Below are positions 10,177 to 19,351 of a stretch of 55,926 nucleotides of DNA, one piece after another (within the stretch, counting starts at the first letter, position 1; each line of letters opens with the position of its first letter). Made by a program: the position numbers and the translations under genes. A model generated the notes under the pieces. That model ran no database searches. It worked only from the letters and a program-made list of their open reading frames with translations, and was not told the origin of the DNA. Source of the DNA: Symploca sp. SIO3C6 (GTDB lineage Bacteria > Cyanobacteriota > Cyanobacteriia > Cyanobacteriales > Coleofasciculaceae). The DNA is taken from NCBI GenBank assembly GCA_010692425.1, contig JAAHHJ010000037.1:1-55926 (forward strand). Reading direction: 5' to 3'.

Positions 10177-10226
10177 GGGCAAGGGAATAAGATTAAACAA
10201 AGTTCAAAAGAATAATTTCCCGTTGT

Positions 10227-10258
10227 CTCCCCATCTTCCCATCTCCCCATCTCCCCAT
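10227..10258. repeat. (CTCCCCAT)n tandem repeat
   Basis: Four units, one of them CTTCCCAT, lie 20 bases past the stop codon of sdhA and are G-rich in the sdhA sense strand. The tract occupies most of the short gap between the convergent TPR and sdhA genes. Confidence 0.85.
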
Positions 10259-10278
10259 TAAGCGTACCCTAGAGTACT

Positions 10279-12027
10279 TTAATACTTCCGCTCTTTTGGC
10301 TCAAACATAGTTATACTCACTGGTCTATACTGTAAATCGATGCCAGCCGGTGAGTAGAAAGCTAAGGTGTGCTTGAGAAAGTTGGCGTCGTCTCGATTAG
10401 GATAATCCTCGCGACAATGAGCACCTCGACTTTCTTGCCGATTGAGGGCAGCCGTGATGATAATTTCTCCGACAACCATTAAGTTACTAAGTTCTAGAGC
10501 TTCAATAAGTTCGGTATTCCAGGAACTACCTTTGTCGTCCAAGTAAATTTGTTGGTACTGCTGTTGCAATTGTTGCAGCTGATTTAAGCCCTCGCGCATT
10601 GATTCTTCGGTGCGGAAGACACCACAGTGTTGGGTCATGTTGTCTTGGAAGGCTTGGCGTAGCTGGTTGATGCGGAGGTTTCCGGATTGATTAAGGAGAG
10701 CTTGAATTTTGCGGTGGGCAGCACCTAAGTAGTTTTGCTCGTCAACGTCTGGTAATTGGCGCTTTTCGACGTAGCGTGCGATCGCTGCTCCTGTTCTCTT
10801 ACCATAGACTATACATTCCAACAGGGAATTACTCCCTAGTCGATTGGCTCCATGGACAGAGACACAGGCAGATTCTCCGGCAGCAAAAAAGCCCTCAATT
10901 AAACCTTCTGAACTACTGCGCACCTGTCCATCGGTATTAACTGGAATTCCACCCATAGAATAGTGAACAGTAGGTCGTACAGGCATCGGTTCATTGACGG
11001 CATCTATACCTACCAGACGATGTGCTTCTTCCCAGCAGAAAGGAACCCGACTCATAATTTTTTCCTTGCCCATGTGTCGCAGATCAAGATAAACAAAAGG
11101 ACCTCCGGCACTGCCATCAAGATTAACACCTCGACCAGCACGAAGTTCACGAGTGATGGCCCTGGAGGTAATATCCCGTGGTGCCAGTTCCATTTGTTTG
11201 GGAGCGTAATTGACCATGAAGCGCTCACCTTGTGAGTTAATCAGATAAGCACCCTCTCCTCGCACTGCCTCGGAAATGAGGACGCCCACTGGATACAAAC
11301 CCGTGGGGTGAAACTGTACAAACTCCATATCCTGCAAGGGTACACCAGCAACAGCTGACATGGAAAGACCATCGCCAGTGGAGGCAAAGTCATTGGATGT
11401 AGTGTTGTAAACTCGCCCATAACCGCCAGTGGCAAACATGACTGCCTTGGCACGAGCCACTTGTAGTTGGCTCTCGAGGATGTGGAACATCACCACACCT
11501 TTAGCTTGCCCAGCTTCTAAAATCAGCTGCATTACGTACCACTCTTCGTAGATGCGGACGCCGTTATGCCGGAGATTGTTAACTAATTCATGTAAAATTG
11601 CATGACCAGTCTTATCGGCGGCATAGCAGGTGCGTCGGTGGGAGTGTCCCCCAAAAGCCCTTTGAGCAATCCTACCATCGGGCAGGCGGGAAAATAACAC
11701 TCCCATGTGTTCCAATTCAATCACGACATCTGGAGCCTCGCGGGTAAGGATTTCCACAGCATCTTGGTCTGCCAGATAGTCGGAACCCTTGACTGTATCA
11801 AAGGCATGGGCTTCCCAGTTATCTTCAGGGTCTACATTTTTCAGGGTGGCTGCCATGCCCCCTTGGGCGGCAACGGAATGAGAGCGAAGGGGGTGGGTTT
11901 TAGCAATCAGGGCGACATCTAACTTAGGATTAGTCTGTTTAATCTCTAAGGCAGCGCGACATCCTGCCAATCCTCCCCCCACAATAATGACGTCGTGTTC
12001 TAGCATCTTGCAAGTTTTGATCGGCAT
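10279..12027 (-). CDS. sdhA: Succinate dehydrogenase/fumarate reductase flavoprotein subunit
   Basis: Flavoprotein subunit that oxidises succinate to fumarate, feeding electrons to the quinone pool from the cytoplasmic side of the membrane. The FAD dinucleotide motif IIVGGGLAGCRAA lies near residue 14. The RSHSVAAQGG motif carries the histidine (about residue 50) that binds FAD covalently. HSHRRTCYAADKTGH and QFHPTGL are substrate-site motifs, and GANRLGSNSLLE is typical of the FAD fold. At 582 residues the length is normal. The start could instead be the internal ATG at 12006 (MLEHDVIIVGGG); neither has a good ribosome binding site. No sdhB or membrane anchor gene is adjacent, as is usual in cyanobacteria, where sdh genes are scattered. 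Confidence 0.93.
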   Translation of the reverse strand: MPIKTCKMLEHDVIIVGGGLAGCRAALEIKQTNPKLDVALIAKTHPLRSHSVAAQGGMAATLKNVDPEDNWEAHAFDTVKGSDYLADQDAVEILTREAPDVVIELEHMGVLFSRLPDGRIAQRAFGGHSHRRTCYAADKTGHAILHELVNNLRHNGVRIYEEWYVMQLILEAGQAKGVVMFHILESQLQVARAKAVMFATGGYGRVYNTTSNDFASTGDGLSMSAVAGVPLQDMEFVQFHPTGLYPVGVLISEAVRGEGAYLINSQGERFMVNYAPKQMELAPRDITSRAITRELRAGRGVNLDGSAGGPFVYLDLRHMGKEKIMSRVPFCWEEAHRLVGIDAVNEPMPVRPTVHYSMGGIPVNTDGQVRSSSEGLIEGFFAAGESACVSVHGANRLGSNSLLECIVYGKRTGAAIARYVEKRQLPDVDEQNYLGAAHRKIQALLNQSGNLRINQLRQAFQDNMTQHCGVFRTEESMREGLNQLQQLQQQYQQIYLDDKGSSWNTELIEALELSNLMVVGEIIITAALNRQESRGAHCREDYPNRDDANFLKHTLAFYSPAGIDLQYRPVSITMFEPKERKY

Positions 12028-12050
12028 CTGTATTGTAATAATTGTGACTC

Positions 12051-12089
12051 AAGCAAAAAAAATCCCTGCTGGTGAACAGGGAAGTGCTT
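12051..12089 (-). terminator. Intrinsic terminator between the small membrane protein gene and sdhA
   Basis: On the minus strand TCCCTG (12082-12077) pairs with CAGGGA (12068-12063) and is followed by eight T residues. An outer AAGCA/TGCTT pair also brackets the hairpin. It ends the transcript of the upstream gene before sdhA. Confidence 0.8.
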
Positions 12090-12204
12090 GAGATTAGCTA
12101 TTGCTGATGGAGACTAAAAGTGGATAGTTTTAAGGTTCTCATTGCCATTTCTCCTACCCCTAATCCCTAATCCCTTCTTAGTTCTCCACTGTCTGATTTA
12201 ACCT

Positions 12205-12516
12205 TTAACCAGCTGGTTGAGTTCTAGTCTGGCTGTTAATAGCCTCTGTAGTTGTCCTAGGAGCAGTTTTAACTTCTACAGGAATAACTTCAATATGATT
12301 GAGTAGTGTTGTTACAAAGGCAAAAAGCAAAAAAGGCAGAGACAGGACTAGAACTAACCCAACAGTAGCTAAGGCATAAATTTGGCGCTCGGTACTCCAA
12401 AGAGCTAGTCCAGAAGCTAAAGTCAGGAAGATGACGATTAGCCAAACCATGATTTGTCCATAGATATCGCCAAAACTTAGAGTACAGTTGAGGCGGTATT
12501 TTGTTAATTGATCCAT
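12205..12516 (-). CDS. Small two-helix membrane protein of unknown function
   Basis: A 103-residue protein with two hydrophobic helices at about residues 22-42 and 47-71, followed by a short Thr/Arg-rich soluble tail. I do not recognise a family with a known role. It is a monocistronic gene, bounded downstream by an intrinsic terminator at 12051-12089 and upstream by a second minus-strand terminator at 12659-12700. Just after the stop codon, 12141-12181 contains a heptamer-like tract that is G-rich in the sense strand. Confidence 0.65.
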   Translation of the reverse strand: MDQLTKYRLNCTLSFGDIYGQIMVWLIVIFLTLASGLALWSTERQIYALATVGLVLVLSLPFLLFAFVTTLLNHIEVIPVEVKTAPRTTTEAINSQTRTQPAG

Positions 12517-12658
12517 GACTCTTCTCGATACAATTCTTCAAATATTAAGGATAAGTTGCTCATTCCTACTTGGGGCGTTTCTCAAGATATTTTTCAAAGG
12601 GTTGCAACATCGCTTTACAAAACTTGGTTTTTTTTGTTATTACTGTACTTTCTGATAC

Positions 12659-12700
12659 AAAAAAGTCTGAAGTCGCTTTATTTAAGCGAGTACTTCAAAC
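12659..12700 (-). terminator. Minus-strand intrinsic terminator without an assigned transcript
   Basis: On the minus strand a 14-bp stem (GTTTGAAGT then CGCTT, pairing with AAGCG then ACTTCAGAC, with one 3-base bulge and a 5-base loop) is followed by six T residues. No minus-strand gene lies immediately to its right, so it may end a small RNA or attenuate the leader of the 12205-12516 gene. Confidence 0.65.
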
Positions 12701-13036
12701 GTATAATTTAAAATTAAAAAAATTGCATCCCTCTTAAGTTAGAACTATAACTAATGGGGAACTAATATCTTGACTTTTACATAATTAATGAAGTGAGTAA
12801 GGTTATTGTTAAATTCTCCAAATTTTCCTCCTGTTTTCATATTTACAGAACTACTCTGACAATCTATACTAATTAAGTATTACCAGAATCTAAACCGTAA
12901 AATTGCAGCTCTAATCAATCTGTTTTTCTTAATAAATGTTTAACAATAACTATTCTTCAAATACTTTTTTTTAAAGAAAAACTTAAAAATAAGCTCTTAA
13001 GATTTATGGGGTTAAATAATAGTTTTTAATGGCATA

Positions 13037-13066
13037 TTGTCAAAGCTAGGCTAGAGCGTTTATACA
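13037..13066 (+). promoter_or_regulatory. Candidate gap1 promoter
   Basis: TTGTCA at 13037-13042 and TATACA at 13061-13066 are separated by 18 bases, a good match to a sigma-70 type promoter. Transcription would start about 100 bases before gap1. The remainder of the AT-rich gap 12701-13036 shows nothing I can identify. Confidence 0.5.
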
Positions 13067-13163
13067 AATTTTAGGCTCCTCTTATCATCTATGGCAAGAG
13101 ATTACAAGAGTGCAAGTTCAAGGAACTTTTGAAAACGCTGAGCTTGTGAAAACATAACAATAA

Positions 13164-14192
<1,029 letters not shown>

Positions 14193-14232
14193 TGCTCATA
14201 GTAATCTGTTAATTTTCAATAGACAGATTTTA

Positions 14233-14265
14233 AGGTAAGGGGTGTAAGGATAAAACCCCTTACCT
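14233..14265 (+). terminator. Hairpin terminator after gap1
   Basis: AGGTAAGGGGT at 14233-14243 and ACCCCTTACCT at 14255-14265 form a perfect 11-bp stem with an 11-base loop, 41 bases after the gap1 stop. There is no long T tract, which is common for cyanobacterial terminators. Confidence 0.7.
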
Positions 14266-14416
14266 CTAATATGCATGCAAAGTTTTGGATTTGTTATAAT
14301 TAGATTATATTTGAGTTTTTTCCAACTTGGCTCATGTTTTTATCCCTTTGCTCTCATCTAATTTGCAAGAGAGTAATTATTTATTTATTTGTTCAAAATT
14401 AAAGATTATCAATCCC

Positions 14417-14467
14417 TTAATCTTACTCTCACTATACAAAACTCATGTATAGTGAGAGTAAGATTAA
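14417..14467. repeat. Perfect 22-bp inverted repeat (hairpin)
   Basis: Positions 14417-14438 are the exact reverse complement of 14446-14467, with a 7-base loop (AAACTCA). It lies about 160 bases upstream of the sensor kinase start. It could be a small RNA hairpin, a terminator, or a remnant of a short mobile element. Apart from this and the gap1 terminator the gap 14193-14625 is unremarkable. Confidence 0.9.
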
Positions 14468-14625
14468 CAGCTAAAGAGTATAGAAGCAGAACTATAACAA
14501 CTGTGAAAAAAATTCCCTTACTGAATATCAGTATAGGCTTGTTATTATAGTAACTCAAAGACTGAGAGTACTTATTTCAGTTGCTATTGTTCGCTACATA
14601 ATCGATTTATTTGCAATCGGCAATC

Positions 14626-15915
14626 ATGAGCGCAGATACAAGCAATTCAAGTGGCAACAACTGCATTCCAAGCAAACATACAGAGTCGGATTTATACCTA
14701 ACTAACACCCAGTTAGCAAAGCAGGTAACTGAACTGAATGCCAAACTAGAACAAGCTCATATCCGTCTCAATCAAGAAATTGTAGAGCGTCAACATGTAG
14801 AGAAAAAAAATAAAATTCAAGAAGAGTTTCTACAAACTTTAGTTGATATCTATCCGAATACAATTTTGAAAGCTGGTTGCTTCGGGATAGTTACTGATCT
14901 TAATTCCCTCAAAGCAGTAAAATTAGAATTACAACAGGCAAAGGAACAACTGCGTGCAGTCCTAGATGCCGTGCCCGGATGTGTTTCCTGGATTAGTTCT
15001 GAGGGGCAATATCTTGGAGGGAATCGGCATTTGGCTGATCTATTTAATATGTCCCCAGAAGCCTTTGTTGGTAAACAATTAGGATTTCTCGATAACAATT
15101 CTGAATTTGTTGTGTTTATGCGCCAGTTTTTGGCTAGCTCGGCTCAAACAGAGCGCCAAGTAGTTGAGGTGCAAGTCAACGGCTGGTCTCGGAAATATCT
15201 CATTGCTGTTCAGAAGTACCAGCAAGGCAGTATCGCTGTTTCAGTAGGAATTGACATCACAGAACGCTATCAAGCAGAGATGGAAATTCAGGAATCGCTG
15301 CGGGAAAAAGAAGTATTACTCCAGGAAATTCATCATCGAGTCAAAAATAACTTGCAAGTAATCGTCAGTATGCTAGACTTACAGTCTCAGCGACTTGAGG
15401 CTCAAGGAATGAAGGAGGTATTTCGGGAAAGTCAGAATCGAGTCAAATCAATGGCTTTGGTTCATGAGATTTTATATCAATCTAAAAACTTTGCCAGAGT
15501 TAATTTGGGCGATTACATCCAGAATTTGACCAGTAACCTCTTGAAAGCTTATGGAGTCAATGCTAGCAACATCAAGCTAGAACTAGATATAGATGAGGTT
15601 ACTTTGAATATAGATACAGTCATCACTTGCGGTTTAATTATCAATGAGCTGGTTTCTAATGCTATAAAATATGCTTTTCCTGACAGTACCAGGGGTTTGA
15701 TCAAGATTGCACTTCATGGTGGAGTTGACAAATACTTGACCTTAATTGTTAGTGATAATGGTGTTGGTTTACCAAAAAATCTTGACTTAAAAAGTGTAAA
15801 TTCACTGGGTTTTCAGTTGGTGAATGTCTTAACCAAGCAACTTGGTGGTATACTTGAGGTGAGACATGGTGCAGGAACTGAATTTAGAGTGTGTTTTGCG
15901 GAAATTAGCTCTTAG
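14626..15915 (+). CDS. PAS sensor histidine kinase, HisKA_2 family
   Basis: Cytoplasmic sensor kinase of 429 residues. A coiled-coil N-terminus (about 30-75) leads to a PAS domain (about 110-215) and a HisKA_2 dimerisation domain. That domain carries the intact phospho-acceptor motif EIHHRVKNNLQ near residue 236. A HATPase domain follows, with N-box ELVSNAIKYAF and G-box SDNGVGLP. The ATG at 14626 is a better start than the in-frame TTG at 14611. No membrane helix is present, so the signal is likely internal (light, redox or a ligand of the PAS). It forms an operon with the next gene, 14 bases downstream, whose REC domain may be its phosphorylation target. Confidence 0.88.
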   Translation: MSADTSNSSGNNCIPSKHTESDLYLTNTQLAKQVTELNAKLEQAHIRLNQEIVERQHVEKKNKIQEEFLQTLVDIYPNTILKAGCFGIVTDLNSLKAVKLELQQAKEQLRAVLDAVPGCVSWISSEGQYLGGNRHLADLFNMSPEAFVGKQLGFLDNNSEFVVFMRQFLASSAQTERQVVEVQVNGWSRKYLIAVQKYQQGSIAVSVGIDITERYQAEMEIQESLREKEVLLQEIHHRVKNNLQVIVSMLDLQSQRLEAQGMKEVFRESQNRVKSMALVHEILYQSKNFARVNLGDYIQNLTSNLLKAYGVNASNIKLELDIDEVTLNIDTVITCGLIINELVSNAIKYAFPDSTRGLIKIALHGGVDKYLTLIVSDNGVGLPKNLDLKSVNSLGFQLVNVLTKQLGGILEVRHGAGTEFRVCFAEISS

Positions 15916-15929
15916 GGTTTAAAGTAAAA

Positions 15930-17570
15930 TTGCCAATGGTAAGAGCCAGAATTCTAGTTGTTGAAGATGAAAGTATAGTTGCGCTCAGTATTCAAAATCG
16001 GCTGGAAGCGCTCGGGTATGCTGTGGCAGCTAATCTTCCTTCTGGAGAAGCAGCGGTGAAAACAGCAGGAGAAACTAGACCCGATTTAGTTTTGATGGAT
16101 ATCAGACTTAGGGGAAAGATTGACGGTATTCAAGCAGCAGACCAAATCCGCAATCGCTTTCAAATTCCGGTGGTGTATCTGACGGCTTACACTGATGAAG
16201 AAACTATAAATCGTGCTAAGTTCACAGAGCCCTACGGTTACATTCTCAAGCCTTTTGAACCGAGGGATTTATGCACAACAATTGAAATAGCTCTCTATAA
16301 GCATCAAATGGAGCTAGAGCGAGGACAAAGAGAGCAGTCTCTATCGACAGCGCTCAACAGTGTCGGTGATGCTGTGATTACTACTGATCAAGAAGAACTA
16401 GTCACCTTTATGAATCCTGTTGCTGAAGGGCTCACTGGATGGAAGTGTGAAGAAGTAGTTGGCGATCATCTAAGCGAAGTTTTTAAAACTATCAATATCA
16501 AGACGCGAGAGATAATTGAACATCCCATTGCCTTGGTTCTCCACGAAGGGGTAACTATAAATTTAGAGTTTGATACTCTACTAATTAACAAAAACGGTGA
16601 TGAAATCCTAATTACTGAAACTGCAGCGCCTCTTAAAAATAAGACTGGTCAAATTATCGGAGCTGCCTTGATTTTCCACGAGAGTACTGGGCAACAGCAA
16701 ATAGCGGTAACTCTGGAAAAGACAAACCAGGAACTTGAAGTTAAACTGGCAGAGAGTACTGCTCAATTACAGCAGGCAAACGAACAACTCTGGGCAGAAA
16801 TTCCTAAGCGACAGCGCTTAGAACAGGAGCTGCAACTGGCTTTGGAAAAGGAGCAAGAATTAGAACAAATTAAGTCTCAGCTCTTAGCAACTATTTCACA
16901 AGAGTACCGCACTCCTCTGGCAACAATTTTGTCTTCGAGTCAACTGCTTGAACGTTACAGCTCCCGGTGGACAGATAAGAAAAAGCACCAGCATTTACAG
17001 CGCATTCAAGCTACAGTCGAACAATTAACTAAACTAAGTAATGATGCGGCTTTTATTAAGGATGCCGAAGCCAGAAATCTTGGATTTCAGCCAGTATCGG
17101 TAGATGTTAAGCAGCTGGTGAGAGATGTGATCTCAGAATTTGTCTTAAGTGCCAATACTAAGGATCAAATCCTCTGTGAGTGTCAAACCACTGAAACCAG
17201 AGCATTTCTCGACAAGCGACTTGTACGCTCGATCATTAATAACTTGCTCTCTAATGCTGTCAAGTACTCTTCTCAAGGCAGTCGAGTGCAATTGGAGATA
17301 GAATTGCTCCAGGGAGAATCAGCACAAGTTAGACACCAAGAGGTAGTGTTTCGCATATCTGATCAGGGTATTGGTATACCGAGTGCAGATCAAGATCAGA
17401 TATTTCAAGCTTTCTTTCGAGGCTCGAATGTTAACTTTATCCCAGGAGCAGGGTTAGGATTGGCAATTGTTAAAGCATCTGTGGAATTACACAGAGGTAC
17501 CATTTCTATCGATAGTGAAGTAGGAGTGGGAACAACAGTTACTGTTACCCTACCTTGGCAGGAAGAGTAA
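15930..17570 (+). CDS. REC-PAS-histidine-kinase protein lacking the acceptor His
   Basis: A 546-residue protein with the order receiver (1-125), PAS (about 135-255), coiled coil (260-315), HisKA-like helix pair (316-380) and HATPase (about 415-545). The receiver phospho-site is Asp57 in LVLMDIRL, and Lys107 in ILKPF completes the site. The ATPase boxes are intact: NNLLSNAVKYS, SDQGIGIP and AGLGLAIV. The H-box reads SQEYRTPL where the family has SHExRTPL. The acceptor histidine is therefore glutamine (codon CAA, position 324), and normal autophosphorylation is not expected. It may act as a phosphorylated receiver with a regulatory pseudokinase module, partnered with the kinase encoded just upstream. 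Confidence 0.88.
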   Translation: MPMVRARILVVEDESIVALSIQNRLEALGYAVAANLPSGEAAVKTAGETRPDLVLMDIRLRGKIDGIQAADQIRNRFQIPVVYLTAYTDEETINRAKFTEPYGYILKPFEPRDLCTTIEIALYKHQMELERGQREQSLSTALNSVGDAVITTDQEELVTFMNPVAEGLTGWKCEEVVGDHLSEVFKTINIKTREIIEHPIALVLHEGVTINLEFDTLLINKNGDEILITETAAPLKNKTGQIIGAALIFHESTGQQQIAVTLEKTNQELEVKLAESTAQLQQANEQLWAEIPKRQRLEQELQLALEKEQELEQIKSQLLATISQEYRTPLATILSSSQLLERYSSRWTDKKKHQHLQRIQATVEQLTKLSNDAAFIKDAEARNLGFQPVSVDVKQLVRDVISEFVLSANTKDQILCECQTTETRAFLDKRLVRSIINNLLSNAVKYSSQGSRVQLEIELLQGESAQVRHQEVVFRISDQGIGIPSADQDQIFQAFFRGSNVNFIPGAGLGLAIVKASVELHRGTISIDSEVGVGTTVTVTLPWQEE

Positions 17571-17649
17571 GTGATATCTACCAAATTTACCTTCGGGTAA
17601 GTGTTAGGTTGCTAGCACCTGTAAAGGGCTTCTAGAACGTCGTTTTACT

Positions 17650-18699
17650 CTAATGTATGCTTTTGACTGGAAGCGCAGCATTATTAGATAATTTGCTGGC
17701 TTCTTCAATCCAGTTATCAAATAATTCTTGATTCTCCTCAATCCACTCTTCGGCATGACGGCGGATATCCTTAGAGCTATCTTCACCTTCTTGTAAGAGT
17801 TGATTTTGAGCATTAATGTCTTCAATCGGAATTTCAACTAGTTCAAATAAGCGTTTGGCTTCTGGATTTGTTTCTAAAAATTCCTTAGTTGCTAAAGTTA
17901 TAATTCTATCAACAGCAAAGCCGAGATTTTTTCCTTCTATAGAGGTATCTTTTGGGGTTAACTCTGCCTGCCCTTTTGGTAGATCAGTAAAAGGAACTTC
18001 TAACCAGACTACATCTCGATTTAGCTTCAAAACTGCACCCAGCCAAAAGGGAGTCCAAGTATAGTAGAGGACAGGTTTTCCTTTTCGATAGCGACTAATA
18101 GTGTCTGCAATCAGGACATTATAACTCCCTTGATTGTGTTCGACAGTATCTTTTAGTCCGTAAGCATCTAAGTGATGCTCAATGACCAACTCACAACCCC
18201 AACCTGGATTACAACCAGTCATATCTGCCTTGCCGTCTCCATCTGAGTCAAAAAGTCCAGCAATTTTTGGATCTTTGAGTTGTTTGAGATTAGTGATTTT
18301 GTATTGGTCGGCAGTTTTTTTATCAATCTGATAACCTTGTAGAGCATTATTAACAATAACTCCTACTCGCTCTAATTTTTCTTTGCCACCACTTTTTTCA
18401 AAGAATTCTCGGTATAGCTTTTCCCAGTGAGCACAGAAGAAATCCAAATCCCCATTGCCGAGAGCAAAGTGCAGGCTAGTAGGTTCAAGTTGCTTGACTT
18501 CCAGTTCATAACCAAGTTTTTCCAAAGCAATGTTAACAACTTCTTGCTGGAATATTCCTTCTGAGTCAATGTAGGCAGTTCTTAGCTTAGTGGCTTGTGG
18601 TGTTTCTTGACAGGCAACTAAACTTACCACCGAGATTGTAGCAGCTATACCGAAAGTAAGTTTTCTAATAATGAACGATGAATAATGAAGCATCAGCAT
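17650..18699 (-). CDS. Glycine-betaine-type ABC substrate-binding lipoprotein (ProX/OpuAC-like)
   Basis: Periplasmic binding protein of 349 residues. The N-terminal signal ends in a lipobox-like SLVAC near residue 29, so it is probably a lipoprotein. It matches ProX/OpuAC proteins that bind quaternary ammonium compounds through Trp/Tyr cages; FWLGAVLKLNRDVVWLEVPF is characteristic. The permease and ATPase genes that normally accompany such proteins are absent here. Its start codon directly follows the DUF427 stop codon, so the two are very likely cotranscribed with the upstream ergothioneine genes. Ergothioneine and hercynine are trimethylammonium betaines. That makes them plausible ligands, though this is inference. 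Confidence 0.85.
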   Translation of the reverse strand: MLMLHYSSFIIRKLTFGIAATISVVSLVACQETPQATKLRTAYIDSEGIFQQEVVNIALEKLGYELEVKQLEPTSLHFALGNGDLDFFCAHWEKLYREFFEKSGGKEKLERVGVIVNNALQGYQIDKKTADQYKITNLKQLKDPKIAGLFDSDGDGKADMTGCNPGWGCELVIEHHLDAYGLKDTVEHNQGSYNVLIADTISRYRKGKPVLYYTWTPFWLGAVLKLNRDVVWLEVPFTDLPKGQAELTPKDTSIEGKNLGFAVDRIITLATKEFLETNPEAKRLFELVEIPIEDINAQNQLLQEGEDSSKDIRRHAEEWIEENQELFDNWIEEASKLSNNAALPVKSIH

Positions 18700-19200
18700 T
18701 TACCAACCCATCGTGCCTGCTTCTCCCTTAAAGGGACCAACAATCTCGTTAGTAATCCAACCACCGTAGTATTCACCAGGCTGAGGCGTGACTAATTGAG
18801 CATCAACATAACAAGCATCCATAAGACTGGCATAAAAACCAAAGTACTCCTTAATGGAAACAAAATCTGGAGTTGGATCAAAAAAACGCCAGGCTCCATA
18901 TTGAGCATGCTTGCTATTGACATAGACGTCATAATATTGACACCAACCTTTCCATTCACACTGAGTTTTACGAGGTGTTTGAGTTAAATATTCCAGTTTA
19001 ATATCTTCTGGTGGAATATAATAAGTTGGAGGATGACTGGTTTCAAGTACTCTTTTAGCTCGCTGTGTTTGGGCGAGGACAATATCATTAAAGATAACTC
19101 TAATATGTTTGTCTGTGTCCTCCAAACGGGCAGGGCGTGGGTAGTCCCAAACTGATTCTTGACCAGGAGCTGGAGGAATAGGTTTTGGTTTCATAAGCAT
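18700..19200 (-). CDS. DUF427 family protein
   Basis: A 166-residue DUF427 protein, a small beta-rich domain of unknown function often encoded near redox or secondary-metabolism genes. Typical features are IRVIFNDIVLAQT, the SHPPTYYIPPEDI motif, and CEWKGWCQYYDV, with YGAWRFFDP following. No signal peptide is present, so it is probably cytoplasmic. It abuts the betaine-binding protein gene with no gap and lies 150 bases after the MurL-like gene on the same strand. That positional link is the only hint of function. Confidence 0.85.
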   Translation of the reverse strand: MLMKPKPIPPAPGQESVWDYPRPARLEDTDKHIRVIFNDIVLAQTQRAKRVLETSHPPTYYIPPEDIKLEYLTQTPRKTQCEWKGWCQYYDVYVNSKHAQYGAWRFFDPTPDFVSIKEYFGFYASLMDACYVDAQLVTPQPGEYYGGWITNEIVGPFKGEAGTMGW

Positions 19201-19351
19201 TTACCAGAACTGGTATTAGTTCAATTACTCTAAACTCTTACTATCTTAAAACATTTACAACTTTTGTGTGCAGGTGTTTGCAGGATCTACTGATTTTGAA
19301 TTGCTTATGGAGAGAATATCATCTAGAGTATACTGACAATTTTTGAGATAT

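Noticed and set aside
12508-12711. 67-codon plus-strand frame upstream of gap1
   Set aside because: AT-rich, no ribosome binding site, runs through a clear minus-strand terminator.
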